Assembly (NCBI GenBank): GCA_002333145.1
Contig: DDBN01000146.1
Location: 33,395 to 39,791, forward strand
DNA: 6,397 bases
Direction of reading: 5' to 3'
Source: Moraxellaceae bacterium UBA2031
GTDB lineage: Bacteria > Pseudomonadota > Gammaproteobacteria > Pseudomonadales > Moraxellaceae
Under the pieces are notes generated by a model. The model saw only the letters and a program-made list of their open reading frames with translations. It had not been told where the DNA came from and did no database searches. Positions 6,285-6,397 of this stretch are shown here, one piece after another. The stretch's first letter is position 1. Each line of letters opens with the position of its first letter. Both the position numbers and the translations under genes were made by a program.

Positions 6285-6397
6285 ATGAAACCGCACTTCC
6301 CATTACTCAATCGCCCTTGTCTACTCGCCACGGCAATTACAGCCGCGAGCATTTCCGGCATCGCACAAGCAGATGGCAATACCGATCGCCAGCCCTT
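6285..6397 (+). CDS. Exported protein of unknown identity, N-terminal fragment (cut by window edge)
   Basis: An ATG at 6285 opens a frame that runs to the window end, 37 codons. GGAG at 6275-6278, 6 nt upstream, is a good ribosome-binding site. The visible part is a signal peptide: MKPHFPLLNRP, hydrophobic stretch CLLATAITAASISGI, and a likely signal peptidase I site after AQA (residue 29), with the mature protein beginning DGNTDRQP. No lipobox is seen. The product should therefore enter the periplasm, the outer membrane or beyond. It stands directly after modABC under its own ModE-like operator, which suggests a role in molybdate acquisition or use. A TonB-dependent outer-membrane receptor, a porin or a second binding protein would all fit, but the fragment carries no family motif and I do not assign a function. 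Confidence 0.75.
   Translation, partial: MKPHFPLLNRPCLLATAITAASISGIAQADGNTDRQP

Noticed and set aside
1..6397. CRISPR array, tRNA/rRNA genes, insertion sequences, phage or defence genes.
   Set aside because: No spaced direct repeats, tRNA-like cloverleaf, transposase motifs or terminal inverted repeats were seen; almost all of the window is explained by conserved genes.

Overview
The window looks like a chromosomal segment from a proteobacterium, most likely a gammaproteobacterium. The translated MreB and GatA resemble the Pseudomonas-type proteins, and mreB diverging from gatC-gatA-gatB is a familiar arrangement in that group. A betaproteobacterium is not excluded, and I do not name a genus.

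Layout. Positions 1-458 (minus strand) hold the first 152 codons of mreB, cut by the window edge. Positions 459-703 are a divergent intergenic region in which I can place one promoter for each direction; their -35 boxes overlap at about 631-637. Then come gatC (704-991), gatA (1041-2495) and gatB (2507-3946) on the plus strand, all full length, encoding the tRNA-dependent amidotransferase that makes Gln-tRNA(Gln) and/or Asn-tRNA(Asn). A strong intrinsic terminator (about 3962-3993) closes that operon.

The second half is a molybdate uptake module. modA (4087-4845, periplasmic binding protein), modB (4863-5543, membrane permease) and modC (5547-6224, ATPase) form a tight operon. A 24-bp interrupted palindrome with the size and half-site sequence of a ModE operator lies over the modA -10 box (4046-4069). 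A probable weak terminator overlaps the modC stop. A second promoter then follows, with a second 24-bp ModE-like palindrome on it (6247-6270). This second site drives a separate gene beginning at 6285, of which only 37 codons are visible; they form a clear signal peptide and a few mature residues.

How it fits together. When molybdate is plentiful, a ModE-type repressor (not encoded here) would be expected to silence both modABC and the downstream exported-protein gene. That gene is therefore a candidate extra component of molybdate acquisition, for example an outer-membrane receptor or a second periplasmic protein, but its identity cannot be read from the fragment. ModC is short (225 aa) and lacks the C-terminal TOBE/Mop molybdate-binding domain of E. 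coli ModC. The most interesting part of the window is this paired-operator arrangement; the mreB and gatCAB parts are ordinary housekeeping genes.
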